A stretch of 64,000 nucleotides of DNA, taken from the NCBI GenBank assembly GCA_020796225.1, contig CM036755.1, positions 39,894,306-39,958,305 on the forward strand, in the 5' to 3' direction. A program made the translations under genes and the position numbers. This stretch comes from Arion vulgaris. Taxonomy: Eukaryota; Mollusca; Gastropoda; Stylommatophora; Arionidae. The notes below the pieces were generated by a model. It did not search any database and had not been told where the DNA came from. It saw nothing but the letters and a program-made list of their open reading frames with translations. This document shows positions 63,245 to 64,000 of this stretch, piece by piece; within the stretch, counting starts at the first letter, position 1; each line of letters starts with the position of its first letter.

Positions 63245-64000
63245 AACCACATTCATGCCACAGAGAGTGACCAACAAGTGGTGATAACAATGCAAGCCAC
63301 ATTCATGCCACAGCGAGTGACCAACAAGTGGTGATAACAATGCAAATCACATTCATGCCATAGTGCCAACAAGTGGTGATAACAATGCAAACCACATTCA
63401 TGCCACAGAGAGTGACCAACAAGTGGTGATAGCAATGCAAACCACATTCATGCCACAGAGTACCAGCAAGTGGTATAACAATGCAAACCACATGCACATT
63501 ACCAAGAGTGACCATATCCACAGATGGTTAACAATGCAAACCACATTCATAGCCACATGAGTGACCAACGAGTACAAAGTGGTGATAGCAATGCAAACCA
63601 CATTCATGCCATGAGTGCAACAAGTGGTGATAACAATGCAAACCACATTCATGCCACAGAGAGTGACCAACAAGTGGTGATAGCAATGCAAACCACATTC
63701 ATGCCACAGAAGTAACCAACAAGTGGTGATACAATGAAACCACATTCATGCCAAGAGAGTGACCAACAAGTGGTATAGCAATGCAAACCACATTCATGCC
63801 ACAGAAGGACCAACAAGGGATAGCAATGAACCACATTCATGCACAGAAGTACCACAAGTGGATAACAATGCAAAACATTCATCCAGAGTGACCAACAAGG
63901 GTATAGCAATGAAACCACATTCATGCTCGAAGGACCAACAAGGGTGATAGCAATTAACCACATTCATGCTTACGAAGTAACCAACAAGTGGTGATAGCAA
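63245..64000. repeat. 50-bp array, about 15 units, continues past the window
   Basis: The unit is CCACATTCATGCCACAGAGA, GTGACCAACAAGTGGTGATA, ACAATGCAAA. The first units are clean; from about 63480, and especially after 63720, they carry many one- and two-base losses. Spurious minus frames read HECGLHCYHHLLVT repeats. Confidence 0.9.

Noticed and set aside
63245..64000. CRISPR-like direct repeats here and in other arrays
   Set aside because: Repeats are contiguous with no unique spacers, and the surroundings are eukaryotic LINEs and SINEs.

Overview
This window looks like intergenic and intronic DNA from a repeat-rich animal genome, not a bacterium or virus. There are no operons or long non-repetitive ORFs. 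Non-LTR retrotransposon (LINE) fragments are everywhere, with tRNA-derived SINEs, small DNA transposons (MITEs) and more than twenty tandem arrays. Adding the array coordinates listed here gives about 22 kb, roughly a third of the window. The RNase H-bearing LINE tails (GHxGVxGNxRAD) and RTE-like tails resemble those abundant in lophotrochozoans such as gastropod molluscs. I favour an invertebrate, perhaps a mollusc, but only weakly.

Layout. 1-12 kb: LINE ends, a 38-bp array (2.2-3.8 kb), a 72-bp array (8.3-9.4 kb) and an 87-bp array built on a LINE C-terminus (11.2-11.8 kb). 12-26 kb: RNase H LINE copies, full-length SINEs, a hAT MITE with a perfect target-site duplication (23.1 kb) and an array invaded by a SINE (24.4-25.1 kb). 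26.7-29.8 kb: a LINE whose last nine codons have become a 27-bp array of nearly 100 units. 30-36 kb: LINE, SINE and MITE debris. 36.1-42.2 kb: three successive arrays (70-bp SINE, 68-bp RNase H-derived, 40-bp) ending in a hAT-like terminus. 42.5-54.4 kb: best evidence for a host gene, plus strand, with small exons at 42552-42593, 48449-48531, 51398-51556 and 54374-54418. 54.8-64 kb: more LINEs, including the longest RT fragment (58.0-59.3 kb), AT-rich DNA and a 50-bp array running off the end.

Two themes stand out. First, many arrays can be traced to a transposon present in the window: the unit is a piece of a LINE 3' coding end, a SINE, or a SINE or MITE plus flanking DNA. Second, three of the four proposed exons directly touch a minisatellite at a splice site. 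One array repeats the exon end plus its 5' splice site about nine times. I found no tRNA or rRNA gene, CRISPR array or complete protein-coding gene.

Names SINE-A to SINE-H are labels used only within this annotation.
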